A stretch of 64,000 bases of DNA from Prochlorococcus sp. AG-424-E18 (GTDB lineage Bacteria; Cyanobacteriota; Cyanobacteriia; PCC-6307; Cyanobiaceae), in NCBI GenBank assembly GCA_003210155.1, contig QCNC01000001.1, positions 248,001 through 312,000 on the forward strand, read 5' to 3'. How positions within the stretch are numbered: the first letter of the stretch is position 1; every line of letters begins with the position of its first letter. This document shows, piece by piece, positions 29,896-38,300 of this stretch. The position numbers and the translations under genes were made by a program. The notes under the pieces were generated by a model. That model was not told the DNA's origin. It searched no databases and saw nothing but the letters and a program-made list of their open reading frames with translations.

Positions 29896-30133
29896 GTTTT
29901 AGTAAATCTAATGGGAGATATTCATTCATATAAAGAAACAGTATTGTTAAAGTTCCAATTACAGAGCCTATAAAACCTCCAAAAAAATTTACTAATAATC
30001 CAGATTGTCTAATTATTACTTCTTCGTTGTTTTCTTCTTCTTCAATATTAGGAGAATCAACTACTTTTAAGCGCTGATTGGTTGTTGGTTGTTTAAGTTG
30101 TTGGTGTCGGATGAGGGCTTCGAAATCAGGCAT
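29888..30133 (-). CDS. Small single-pass membrane protein overlapping ParA gene
   Basis: This 81-aa protein starts at an ATG (MPDFEALIRHQQLKQ) 67 bases inside the 3' end of the parA-like gene, in another frame on the same strand. It has a cytoplasmic-looking N-terminal half with an acidic patch (EEEENNEEV). One membrane span with glycine spacing follows (LVNFFGGFIGSVIGTLTILFLY, about residues 47-68). The frame is open further upstream to a less likely start at 30157. The overlap suggests translational coupling with the ATPase, hence a possible partner or membrane anchor. No family is recognised. Confidence 0.7.
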   Translation of the reverse strand: MPDFEALIRHQQLKQPTTNQRLKVVDSPNIEEEENNEEVIIRQSGLLVNFFGGFIGSVIGTLTILFLYMNEYLPLDLLKLK

Positions 30134-30738
30134 GGAATTTGTGAGGCAATTGAACAATAAGCAGACCAGCCCGCCATTCGACGAGGATCTGATCTACCTA
30201 AATCGTCTACAGCTTCAAATACAGCATTCCCCGAGGCTTCTGCTTTATCAAATGCTGAAAGTAAGGGTATAAATGAATCAAAAACATACAAACCAAAATT
30301 TTCTAGAGCTGCTTTGGCTTGTTGCGCTGCTTTTTGCTGTCTAAAATCAACTTTTACTATTACTACTGCATGGTTAACTTTTAAGTTGCTTAATAAATTA
30401 GCTAGTTCAACAGTTAATTCTACTGATCTTGCTTTTGCAGTTGTAGGTAAGATAACTAAATCTGAACCATATGCTAAGTGTTTAAGTTCTTCTTGATCAC
30501 TGCTAGCCTGGCCATCAGTTATTACAATTTCTGATGATCTTGATGCTTTAGCAGCTGAACTGACGGGGAAAACTGAAAATGGAAGATTGCCTCTAGATGC
30601 GTATGCTAAAGCAGATCTATTCTTGTCTGCATCGACTATGCAAACTTTTTTACCTTCAGAATGCCAAACACTAGCAAGGTGAATACTTGTGCAGGTCTTG
30701 GCAACACCCCCTTTTTGTCCGCAAACGGTAATGAACAA
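30067..30738 (-). CDS. ParA/MinD-type ATPase without ParB
   Basis: This 223-aa P-loop ATPase begins with the deviant Walker A KGGVAKT (K9 and K14), which carries both lysines of ParA/MinD proteins. The switch motif VDADKNRSA and a later VKVDFRQQKA follow. Related ParA-like ATPases position chromosomes, plasmids or cytoplasmic cargo. There is no ParB, parS or MinE nearby. The C-terminal tail (SSDTNNLNNQQ) is low complexity, overlaps the downstream small membrane gene and may be under relaxed selection. The cargo is unknown. Confidence 0.88.
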   Translation of the reverse strand: MFITVCGQKGGVAKTCTSIHLASVWHSEGKKVCIVDADKNRSALAYASRGNLPFSVFPVSSAAKASRSSEIVITDGQASSDQEELKHLAYGSDLVILPTTAKARSVELTVELANLLSNLKVNHAVVIVKVDFRQQKAAQQAKAALENFGLYVFDSFIPLLSAFDKAEASGNAVFEAVDDLGRSDPRRMAGWSAYCSIASQIPCLISKPSSDTNNLNNQQPISA

Positions 30739-30889
30739 TTTTTTATTTTTATTTCTCTTACTTTGGAGAATAATTTCTTAATGTCAAGAGAAATTGATTT
30801 TTAATGCTTTAAAACTTATTTTTTGAAATATTTTAAAGAAGTTAATATTTTTAGATAACCTAATAAAAGTTCCTTATTTAAATTGGCTA

Positions 30890-31852
30890 GTGAAGAAAAG
30901 AATTGGATTAGGTACGTGGTCTTGGGGGAATAAGCTTTTCTGGAATTACCAATCTACAAATGATGATGATTTACGTGAGACATATAATGAGGCGTTACGA
31001 AGAGGTTTCGATCTAATTGATACTGCAGATTCTTACGGTACTGGGAATCTTCAGGGCAGAAGTGAATTGTTGATAGGAAAATTTTTACTAAATACTCCTT
31101 CAGCAAAGAAAAAAAGAATTCAAGTAGCAACCAAACTTGCACCTTATCCTTGGAGAATAGGTAACAGCGGCTTCAATAAACCTTTTTTGAAAAGTTTAGA
31201 GAGACTTAATAACAAATTAGATATAGTGCAATTACATTGGTCAACTGCAAAATACAATCCTTGGCAGGAATTAGGTCTGTTGAATAATCTTTGCGATTTA
31301 AAAGATGAAGGCTTTGATTTTCAAATAGGTTTATCAAATATAGGCCCTAAAAGATTGATGAAATTAATTAATTTCTTGGAAAAAAGAGATCAGAGCCTAA
31401 AGAGTGTTCAGATACAGTTTTCTTTACTTGCTCCCGATTTAGGTAAACAATATCAGGTAAAAAAAATTTGCAAAGAAAATAATATTGATTTCTTTGCTTA
31501 TAGTCCTTTGTCCTTTGGAATACTTTGTATTGATCCTGATAAAGAAGAGAATAAAGAAAAAAGTTTTATTCGTAATGCTTTATTTGAAAACTATAAAAAA
31601 CCAACATATGAACTGCGGAGGTGTTTAAAAACAATTGCAAATAAAAGATCAGTTTCCCAAGCACAAGTAGCAATTAATTGGTGTTGTTATCAAGGAGTTA
31701 TTCCACTCGTTGGAATGCGAAAAAAATCTCAAGTTATAGATGTATCGAATGTATTCAAGTGGAATTTAAATAAAAGTGAATTTACAGTACTTCAGGAATT
31801 TTCAAAAAAATGTTTAAAAAAAATGCCTAAAAATCCTTTTTCAAGTATTTAA
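30890..31852 (+). CDS. Aldo/keto reductase
   Basis: This 320-aa protein is an aldo/keto reductase TIM barrel. It has the N-terminal GLGTWSWGNK, catalytic Asp and Tyr in DTADSYG, lysine in ATKLAP, and a VQLHWS histidine. AYSPLSFGIL and VPLVGMRKKSQV near the end bind NADPH. The start is a GTG (KKRIGLGTW). The substrate is unknown. The gene stands alone on the plus strand after the divergent parA-like gene. Confidence 0.93.
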   Translation: MKKRIGLGTWSWGNKLFWNYQSTNDDDLRETYNEALRRGFDLIDTADSYGTGNLQGRSELLIGKFLLNTPSAKKKRIQVATKLAPYPWRIGNSGFNKPFLKSLERLNNKLDIVQLHWSTAKYNPWQELGLLNNLCDLKDEGFDFQIGLSNIGPKRLMKLINFLEKRDQSLKSVQIQFSLLAPDLGKQYQVKKICKENNIDFFAYSPLSFGILCIDPDKEENKEKSFIRNALFENYKKPTYELRRCLKTIANKRSVSQAQVAINWCCYQGVIPLVGMRKKSQVIDVSNVFKWNLNKSEFTVLQEFSKKCLKKMPKNPFSSI

Positions 31853-31860
31853 TTAAATTT

Positions 31861-31998
31861 TTAGCTAGATATTTTCTTATTTTTTTTTATTTGACAACCA
31901 CTATTCCATAGTTCATTGGGAAATTTTTCGCCAGTGAATCTAATAACTTTTGGTTTGAGATTTATTATCAAGTCATTCAGTTTTTTATTAGATTCCAT
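31861..31998 (-). CDS. Small basic protein of 45 aa, unknown function
   Basis: This short frame runs from ATG to TAA on the minus strand. It encodes a lysine-rich peptide: MESNKKLNDLIINLKPKVIR, then FTGEKFPNELWNSGCQ and a lysine-rich end. The aromatic FTGEKFP and ELWNSGC segments look like protein rather than random AT-rich sequence. It lies convergent to the aldo/keto reductase, 8 bases from its stop, and downstream of the tmRNA terminator on the same strand. No family is known to me. Confidence 0.5.
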   Translation of the reverse strand: MESNKKLNDLIINLKPKVIRFTGEKFPNELWNSGCQIKKNKKISS

Positions 31999-32150
31999 TT
32001 TGCAAGATTCGATTTTTAATAAGATAAATTAATTTAAGACTTATCTTCTCAGTATTTATACTTATAAATTTAAAAAAATTCTTTTTAATACAAGCATTTG
32101 CAGCAATATTTACACAGTAATAAATTATCTATTACAACTTCTTAGTTATT

Positions 32151-32177
32151 TAAAAAAGTGGAGTCCTTCCAGACTCC
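32151..32177 (-). terminator. Rho-independent-type terminator of the tmRNA gene
   Basis: Read on the minus strand, GGAGTC, a six-base loop and GACTCC form a hairpin, followed by AC and a run of six T. It sits right after the tmRNA coding piece. The stem may double as the 3' end of the mature RNA. Confidence 0.65.
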
Positions 32178-32348
32178 TCGTATCATTTGGTTGATAAGGC
32201 TGATATAACCCCATCTCCTTTAGGATCAAGCAGCAACTGGTGCTGTTTGACGGGAGAAACTAACGATTTTGTTAGCATTTGTGTTTTTGCTCTAACCGAG
32301 CCGGCTTCAGTCACCTTCCTTATGCCCCGTCGAAACCATTACAACCCC
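32158..32348 (-). ncRNA. ssrA: tmRNA (SsrA), coding piece with tag reading frame
   Basis: On the minus strand this piece starts GGGGTTGTAATGGTTTCGAC, whose first seven bases pair with CAACTCC of the acceptor piece. It contains the tag frame at 32276-32226, GCTAAC...GCTTGA, encoding ANKIVSFSRQTAPVAA and a stop, and further pseudoknot sequence to the terminator hairpin. tmRNA frees stalled ribosomes and adds this tag, which marks the peptide for Clp degradation. The gene is circularly permuted: the acceptor piece lies upstream and the two pieces are separated by about 7 bases that must be removed. The 3' boundary is approximate. Confidence 0.93.
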
Positions 32349-32355
32349 AATATAG

Positions 32356-32420
32356 TGGAGTTGAGCGGAATCGAACCGCTGTCCGGAACATCGGTTGAGA
32401 TCACCTAGTCCAATTGGACA
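32356..32420 (-). ncRNA. ssrA: tmRNA (SsrA), acceptor piece of the permuted gene
   Basis: This is the 3' tRNA-like part of the two-piece tmRNA, encoded upstream of the coding piece. Its minus-strand reading has the T-arm GGTTCGATTCC and the acceptor strand CAACTCCA. The seven bases CAACTCC pair with GGGGTTG of the coding piece, including one G-U. A 3' CCA is not fully encoded after the discriminator A. The 5' boundary is a guess, placed near a palindrome GTCCAATTGGAC at 32408-32419. Confidence 0.9.
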
Positions 32421-32426
32421 TTTATA
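32421..32426 (-). promoter_or_regulatory. Candidate -10 box for tmRNA
   Basis: TATAAA on the minus strand lies just upstream of the tmRNA acceptor piece. No convincing -35 element is seen at normal spacing. The call is by position only. Confidence 0.3.
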
Positions 32427-32479
32427 TTCTGACAGGCAAAATGGTTATTGAATAGTTTTTTTATTAAGTTTTATCGTAT

Positions 32480-33604
32480 ATGAATGTAGTCGCATCATCT
32501 TCGGAGGGACTAGAGAAATCTCTAGCAGAAGAAATTTCAAATTTAGGCGGCTTTAATATTAATACTTTTAAAAGATTTATTAGTTTTGAATGTGATTTTG
32601 GAACTTTTTATAGAATTCATTTCTACTCCAGATTAGCTTTTCGTTTTTATAGAGAAATTGCAAGTTTTAATTGTTATGACAAGCAATCTTTATATGCGGG
32701 GGTTAGAGATTCATTTGATTGGTTAAATTGGTTGCACTTTGATAAAACGTTTAATGTTCAAGTAACTGGGAGAACATCTTCTTTAAGTCATACGCATTTC
32801 ACTGCTCTTGAAGTAAAAAATTCTATAACTGATTTGCAACAGGCAGTTTGGAATAAAAGATCAAATATTTCTCTAGATAATCCTGATTTTATAATTCATC
32901 TGCATTTAAATAATAATAAAGCAATTCTTAGTCTTCAAAGCAGCGTAGAAAGCTTACACAAAAGAGGATATAGACCCGCAATTGGAAATGCTCCATTAAA
33001 AGAAAATTTAGCTTCTGGATTGATAAATATGACTCAATGGAATGGCAAAGTTCCATTAATAGATTTTATGTGTGGCTCAGGAACTTTTTTAATTGAGGCA
33101 GTCAACCAATTCCTTGGAGTTCCCATAAATATTGATCAAGTATATCTTTTTGAGAATTGGTTGGACTTTAGGAAAGATATTTATCTTAATGAAAAAAATA
33201 AGGCAAAAAATAAAATTATAAATTATGAAAAATTACCAACAATAATAGGGTGTGAAATTAATAAAAAGGTTTTTGAGCAGGCGAATGTAAACATTTCATT
33301 AGCTGGACTCGAGAATTATATTGAGCTTATAAATAATGATTTTTTAGCACTCCAGTTAAGTTGTACACCTGGGATAATCATATGTAATCCTCCGTACGGT
33401 AAAAAATTAGGCGATGAAAATGAATTGGTTTGTTTATATGAACAAATGGGCATCTTCTTAAAGAATAATTTTTCAGGTTGGGAATTTTGGCTGCTAAGTG
33501 GAAATCCAAAACTAACAAAATATTTGAAAATGAAATCTTCATTGAAAATCCCTGTTAGTAATGGGGGAATAGATTGTAGATGGATAAAGTATTTAATAAT
33601 GTAA
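32480..33604 (+). CDS. THUMP-domain 23S rRNA m2G methyltransferase, RlmL N-half type
   Basis: This 374-aa protein has an N-terminal THUMP-type region (about residues 40-155) and a Rossmann methyltransferase domain. The SAM motif is DFMCGSGTFLIEA (about residue 195) and the catalytic NPPYG motif is about residue 302. This matches the N-terminal half of E. coli RlmL, which makes m2G in 23S rRNA. The RlmK half is absent here. It could methylate a different G in rRNA or tRNA. It starts just beyond the divergent tmRNA promoter region. Confidence 0.88.
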   Translation: MNVVASSSEGLEKSLAEEISNLGGFNINTFKRFISFECDFGTFYRIHFYSRLAFRFYREIASFNCYDKQSLYAGVRDSFDWLNWLHFDKTFNVQVTGRTSSLSHTHFTALEVKNSITDLQQAVWNKRSNISLDNPDFIIHLHLNNNKAILSLQSSVESLHKRGYRPAIGNAPLKENLASGLINMTQWNGKVPLIDFMCGSGTFLIEAVNQFLGVPINIDQVYLFENWLDFRKDIYLNEKNKAKNKIINYEKLPTIIGCEINKKVFEQANVNISLAGLENYIELINNDFLALQLSCTPGIIICNPPYGKKLGDENELVCLYEQMGIFLKNNFSGWEFWLLSGNPKLTKYLKMKSSLKIPVSNGGIDCRWIKYLIM

Positions 33605-33605
33605 T

Positions 33606-33992
33606 TTATTTTTTGCCTAAAACGGCTTTTGTTGTCTTGCCTAAACCCTCTAATGTCTGAGGAAGATATGGTCCTTTGGCTAATTTTCCTCCAAGTTTTA
33701 AACTTAAGCCTGCAAGAACTAAATCGATAAATATTATGAGTAATAAATTATATTCAATATTCCAGTTATTATATCTTGTTAGAAAAAGGTAGCAAATAAT
33801 ATGGATGCAAATTAGTACTAATAATAATAATGTGCTGCCAATTGCCAAAAATATTCCACCACTAATTAATCTTCTTTTTTCTCTATCTACTTCTTGAAGA
33901 GCTATTCTGACATGCAAATCCATAACTGAACTTGCAATCGCTGAAATTCTGGAGGCGGTATTTGCAAAGTTTTTATTTTTTGGTTTTTCCAT
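33606..33992 (-). CDS. YqjE-like two-span membrane protein (holin-like DUF1469 type)
   Basis: This 128-aa protein has an amphipathic N-terminus and two hydrophobic spans (about residues 45-70 and 75-105), followed by a short basic C-terminus. The layout resembles the YqjE/DUF1469 family. The ATG at 33992 was chosen because it leaves one base after the upstream gene. A GTG at 34007 would create an overlap. It lies directly after a DUF883/YqjD-like gene, the same order as E. coli yqjD-yqjE. The function is not known. Confidence 0.68.
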   Translation of the reverse strand: MEKPKNKNFANTASRISAIASSVMDLHVRIALQEVDREKRRLISGGIFLAIGSTLLLLVLICIHIICYLFLTRYNNWNIEYNLLLIIFIDLVLAGLSLKLGGKLAKGPYLPQTLEGLGKTTKAVLGKK

Positions 33993-33993
33993 A

Positions 33994-34455
33994 TTATTTT
34001 CTACCACTGTTTAGGATCGTTCCTATTAGTAAACCAATACCAGCCGCAATAGCAATAGATAATAATGGTTTTTTTCTTATAGGACTTTCTATTTTTGGTC
34101 TAAGTGTATCGTTAAGTTCTTCTAATAATTCTTCTAATTGACTTTCTATAGGCTCAATTTTTTCTGATATTTCCCAATTGTTTTCTCTTATTGAGTCAAT
34201 TATTTCAAATAGTTGGCTTTTTATTCTAATTGCTGAGGTTCCACTATGGCTTGCTATTACTTCAACTAAATCGTCAATACTTCCTTTTGTGGCTTCAAGG
34301 GTTTGTTGTGCAATGTTAGGCCATTTTTCTTTTATTAAAGGTATTAAACTGTCAATTTTTTCGAGTAACCATTTTTCTGAGAGAACCTCTCTTTCAGGAA
34401 GATTAGAGTTATCTTCTTTATCTTCTACTTCTTTGGGAGGATGGTAAGTCTCCAT
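33994..34455 (-). CDS. YqjD/ElaB-like (DUF883-type) C-terminally anchored protein
   Basis: This 153-aa protein is mostly charged and helical (residues about 25-120, with repeated Glu- and Leu-rich heptads). It ends in a short glycine-rich membrane segment, LLSIAIAAGIGLLIGTIL, plus GRK, the typical tail of YqjD/ElaB proteins. Those E. coli proteins are inner-membrane proteins that bind stationary-phase ribosomes. Whether this homologue does so is unknown. It is the first gene of a two-gene operon with the YqjE-like gene. Confidence 0.68.
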   Translation of the reverse strand: METYHPPKEVEDKEDNSNLPEREVLSEKWLLEKIDSLIPLIKEKWPNIAQQTLEATKGSIDDLVEVIASHSGTSAIRIKSQLFEIIDSIRENNWEISEKIEPIESQLEELLEELNDTLRPKIESPIRKKPLLSIAIAAGIGLLIGTILNSGRK

Positions 34456-34643
34456 TATTCAAACTTTATTTATTTTAAGATTAGACCCATTTTCTTAATT
34501 TGGAACCCTTATCTAAATAATTGTGGGATTTATATAGAATAAAAACATATAAAAGTTTATTTACATTTTATTTATCTACTCTGTTCTGCAAGAAGGGTTT
34601 GTTAAGCTATTACTGAATTTATTAAAAGATTTTAAATTTCATC

Positions 34644-34781
34644 ATGGATATTACATTTGCATCATTAATTTTTGCATCTCGCACAATCCCTACAGATTTT
34701 GGATTAGTAGCTGCAGCTATTGCTGGAGCTGGAAGTTTACTATTCATCGCTTTAAGATTTGTTCCTGATGCAGGTAATTAA
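34644..34781 (+). CDS. Small membrane protein of 45 aa
   Basis: This ATG-to-TAA frame encodes a hydrophobic peptide: MDITFASLIFASRTIPTDFG, then a glycine-alanine span (LVAAAIAGAGSLLFIALRFV) and PDAGN. One membrane helix is likely. The size and style resemble low-molecular-weight photosystem or thylakoid subunits, but it does not match PsbM, PsbX or PsaM as I know them. It stands between the YqjD-like gene, which is divergent, and the LigD-like gene. The 188-base upstream gap is large for this region and could hold a strong promoter. Confidence 0.7.
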   Translation: MDITFASLIFASRTIPTDFGLVAAAIAGAGSLLFIALRFVPDAGN

Positions 34782-34864
34782 ATAAAAGGGACCATCTTTA
34801 AGAAAAAATATCTTTATCTAAACTTTGTTTTGCAAAAAGATTTAATTTATTTATCAACTAAATA

Positions 34865-35227
34865 ATGGATAAATGGGTTTTGCTGGAACATGAAGTTTAT
34901 AATGCTAAGTCTAAAGATATTCATTATGATTTTCTTGTTGAAAATGGAATAGATTGTTTAACTTGGAAATTTTTAAAACTACCTTTATTAAATCAAGCTT
35001 CTATAGAAATTTCTAAGCAGCCAAATCATAGACTTATATGGCTATCTAGGATAGAACATGAACTTTCTGATAATAGAGGTTTTGTAAAAAGAATTGATCA
35101 TGGAATATTTAAAAACGTTTCTACAGACTTGAACTCTGAAAATTATCGATTCATTTTGGATGGTGAACTTCTTTCTGGTTTGTTTGAAATTTCGGCTAAT
35201 TCTTGTAGATTGAGCAAAAATTATTAA
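34865..35227 (+). CDS. Stand-alone LigD 3'-phosphoesterase-like domain protein
   Basis: This 120-aa protein resembles the small stand-alone form of the LigD N-terminal phosphoesterase domain. It has LLEHEV near the start, IHYDFLVE (the His-Tyr-Asp catalytic region), CLTWKFLKLP, NHRLIWL, then RGFVKRIDHGIF and ending FILDGELLSGLFEI. In LigD that domain trims 3' phosphates or ribonucleotides at breaks. There is no ligase, polymerase or Ku domain here. The similarity is by pattern and needs a profile search. It lies 76 bases upstream of smc on the same strand. Confidence 0.6.
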   Translation: MDKWVLLEHEVYNAKSKDIHYDFLVENGIDCLTWKFLKLPLLNQASIEISKQPNHRLIWLSRIEHELSDNRGFVKRIDHGIFKNVSTDLNSENYRFILDGELLSGLFEISANSCRLSKNY

Positions 35228-35303
35228 TATTCATTTATAAATAAACGTAATATTTCTATTGAGAATTTTTGCAAATTAGTTATTCTTATTTAGCTATTGA
35301 GAC

Positions 35304-38300
35304 TTGAGATTGGTACATATCAATCAGGTCGAGTTTGAAAATTTTAAATCTTTTGGGGGAAATGTAAAAATTCCTCTTGAAGAAGGCTTCACAGTGGTTA
35401 CGGGCCCTAACGGTTCTGGGAAAAGTAACATTTTAGATGGAATTTTATTCTGTTTAGGTCTAGCTAATAGTAGAGGGATGAGGGCTGAAAGATTACCAGA
35501 TCTAATAAATAACTCCAAAGTTAAAGAGGGTAAGTCATCAGAAACATCTGTATCAGTAAAATTTAATATTCAAGATTGGTCTCCCAGAGAGGACCTTCCG
35601 CCTTTGGAACTAGAAGAAGAAGAAATTGCCCTTAATAAAGGTCAAAAAGAATGGGTAGTTTCTAGAAAATTAAGGCTTATGCCAGGTGGTTCTTATGCTT
35701 CTACTTATACTGCTGATGGCAAACAATGTACTTTGCAACAAATACAGAGAATATTAAGAGATATTAGTGTTGATCCTGAGGGCAGTAATGTTGTTATGCA
35801 GGGTGATGTAACAAGAATAGTATCAATGAATAATAAGGAGAGGAGAAATCTTATTGATGAATTAGCAGGAGTCGCACTTTTTGATACAAGAATAGAACAA
35901 ACTAATGCAAAATTAAATGATGTTTTTGAAAGACAAGAAAGATGTGAAATTTTAGAAAATGAATTGCAATCTAGTAAAAATAAGCTTGAAAAAGAATGTG
36001 AAAAAGCAAAGCGATATAAAGAGTTAAAGGCAAAACTATTACAAATAATGGAACTTGAGAAAGTTCTTATTTTTGAAAAACAAGTTAAGCATGTTGAATC
36101 TATAGAAAAAAAAGAAAGTGAAATTGAAAAAAATAAAATCTTGTTTATTAAAGAAAAAGAATCTATTAGTAATGAAATATCAGTTTTAGAAGATGCTTTG
36201 AAAATGCTTGTTGATGAGCTTAAGGAGAAAGGAGAGGATAAATTGATAAAAGTTAATTCTGATATTGGAAGTATTAATTCTAGCTTGAGAGAACTTGATA
36301 GGATATCAAGTCTGAATAAAGAAGAAGGTATTAAATTACAAAAACAGAGAGATGAAATTGCAATTTCTAAGAGGAATATCGAGTCAGAAAAGATGAGACA
36401 AGAAAATTTCGATGATAATTTTTTAAATCAATTGAACTTGCAAATTGACGATCTCACTTTAAAACACAAACTATCAAGAAAAAAACTTTCTGATGCTGCT
36501 GGAGAATCTGGAGAATTCTCAAAACAAAGTATCAAATTAAACACTGAGCTTGAAAGTATAAAAAATCAAATTAATCCTTTGGAAATAAAAAAAAGGAAAA
36601 TTGAAGAAGAAACTATTCAAAATAATATTCAAAAAGATGAGATATTGTCACAGATTGAATCCTTAGACTTAGAAAAGCAGAAACTTTTTCAGGGAAATCA
36701 AAGAAAAAAAGAGACATCCGATACAAAGAATAAAAACTTGGCAAGTAATAGCGTAGAAATTAATTCTTTAAAAAATGAAATCGATTTATTAATTAAAACT
36801 AAATCAAGGCTAAATAATGAGCAATTAAGGCTTGAAAAGGATTTGTCTAGATTTGAAAGCAGGAAGGAAGCTTTAAATGAATCTAGAGGTTCATATGCTC
36901 TCAGAATTCTCTTAGAGGCAGGGTTAGAGGGTATACATGGTTATGTAGCTCAACTTGGAGAGGTCAGCGAGAAAAATAGATATGCATTAGAAATTGCTGC
37001 TGGAAATAGGTTAGGACAAATTGTTGTTGATAATGATCATATTGCTGCAAAAGCAATTGAAATTCTTAAAAAGAAGAAAGCGGGAAGATTAACTTTTTTA
37101 CCTTTAAATAGAATTAAAAGTCAAAAAAAGAATTATGCGATTTCAAGATTTGAAAATAACAGGGAGAATGGATTTATTGATAAAGCTATTAATCTAATTA
37201 CTTTTGATGAAGTTTATTCGGATGTTTTTCGATATGTTTTTGGAGATACTTTGGTTTTTTCAGACTTATCCTCAGCAAGGTTATCTACACAAAAAAATAG
37301 GTTGGTTACCTTAAGTGGTGAATTATTAGAAGCAAGTGGTGCTATTACAGGAGGTAGTAAGTTAAATAAAGATTTGGCTTATAAGTTTGGAATTAATAAT
37401 GATATTGATGATTCCAGTCCTATAAAAGAAAGATTATTAGTTATTGAAGAAGCTTTAAAAGAGTCAAATAATGATTTGATACTAAAAAATAATAGACTCA
37501 GTATATTAAATTCTAACCACAGTCAAATAATTGAGGATTGCGCCTCACTTAATAAAGAAATTGAAGTAAATCAAGATTCTCTTAAAGCTGTCTCGCAAAG
37601 AATTGAGGATTGTAAATCGAGATTAAATATACTTGATACTGCTAATAATTTATTAGTTAACGAGTTAGATCATTTAAAAAATCAATTGAAGCCTTATCAC
37701 GATAAGTTTGATCAACTACAAACCATTCAAAAGGCAAATTATGAAAAAAATCAAAAATCATCATTAATAGCTTTTAATGACGATCTTAATAATCTTGATA
37801 AAAAACTTGAATTACTTATTAAAGAGAGAAATACATTACTAGATAAAAAGAATCAATTTGCTTTAGATAAAGAGCGTATCAATAATTCATTAAAAATTAC
37901 TTTACTACAAGAAAACAACTTGCAGGAATCTATTAAACAACTCGCAACTGCTCATAGTGAATGGATAGAAAAAAGGGATCAATTTAAAAAAGAGCTTTCA
38001 GATCTCGATAATCAAAAAAATTCTCTAGAGAAGAATTTAGGTTTATTGAGAAGGAAAAGAGATGAATTAAACTCTTCAATTTCAAATAAAAGGCAAGAAT
38101 ATAATAACTATCTGTTAAAGCTTGAATATCTTGAAAGGGATATGCATTCCCTTAAAGAAGAGATGAGGAGCGAGAAAATAAAATTAGAAAATTATAAAAA
38201 AGATCTACCTAATCCTTCCCCTGAGTTTGGAGAATATGAAGGGAAGAGTCTTGAATCTTTGCAATCAGAAATTTCGATTATAAATGCAAAACTAGAAAGC

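Noticed and set aside
30078..30272. 64-aa plus-strand frame across the parA/membrane-protein overlap
   Set aside because: It is antisense to two better-supported minus-strand genes and shows no protein-like pattern.
32187..32408. 73-aa open frame on the plus strand
   Set aside because: It lies antisense to the tmRNA and its composition follows from the RNA structure.
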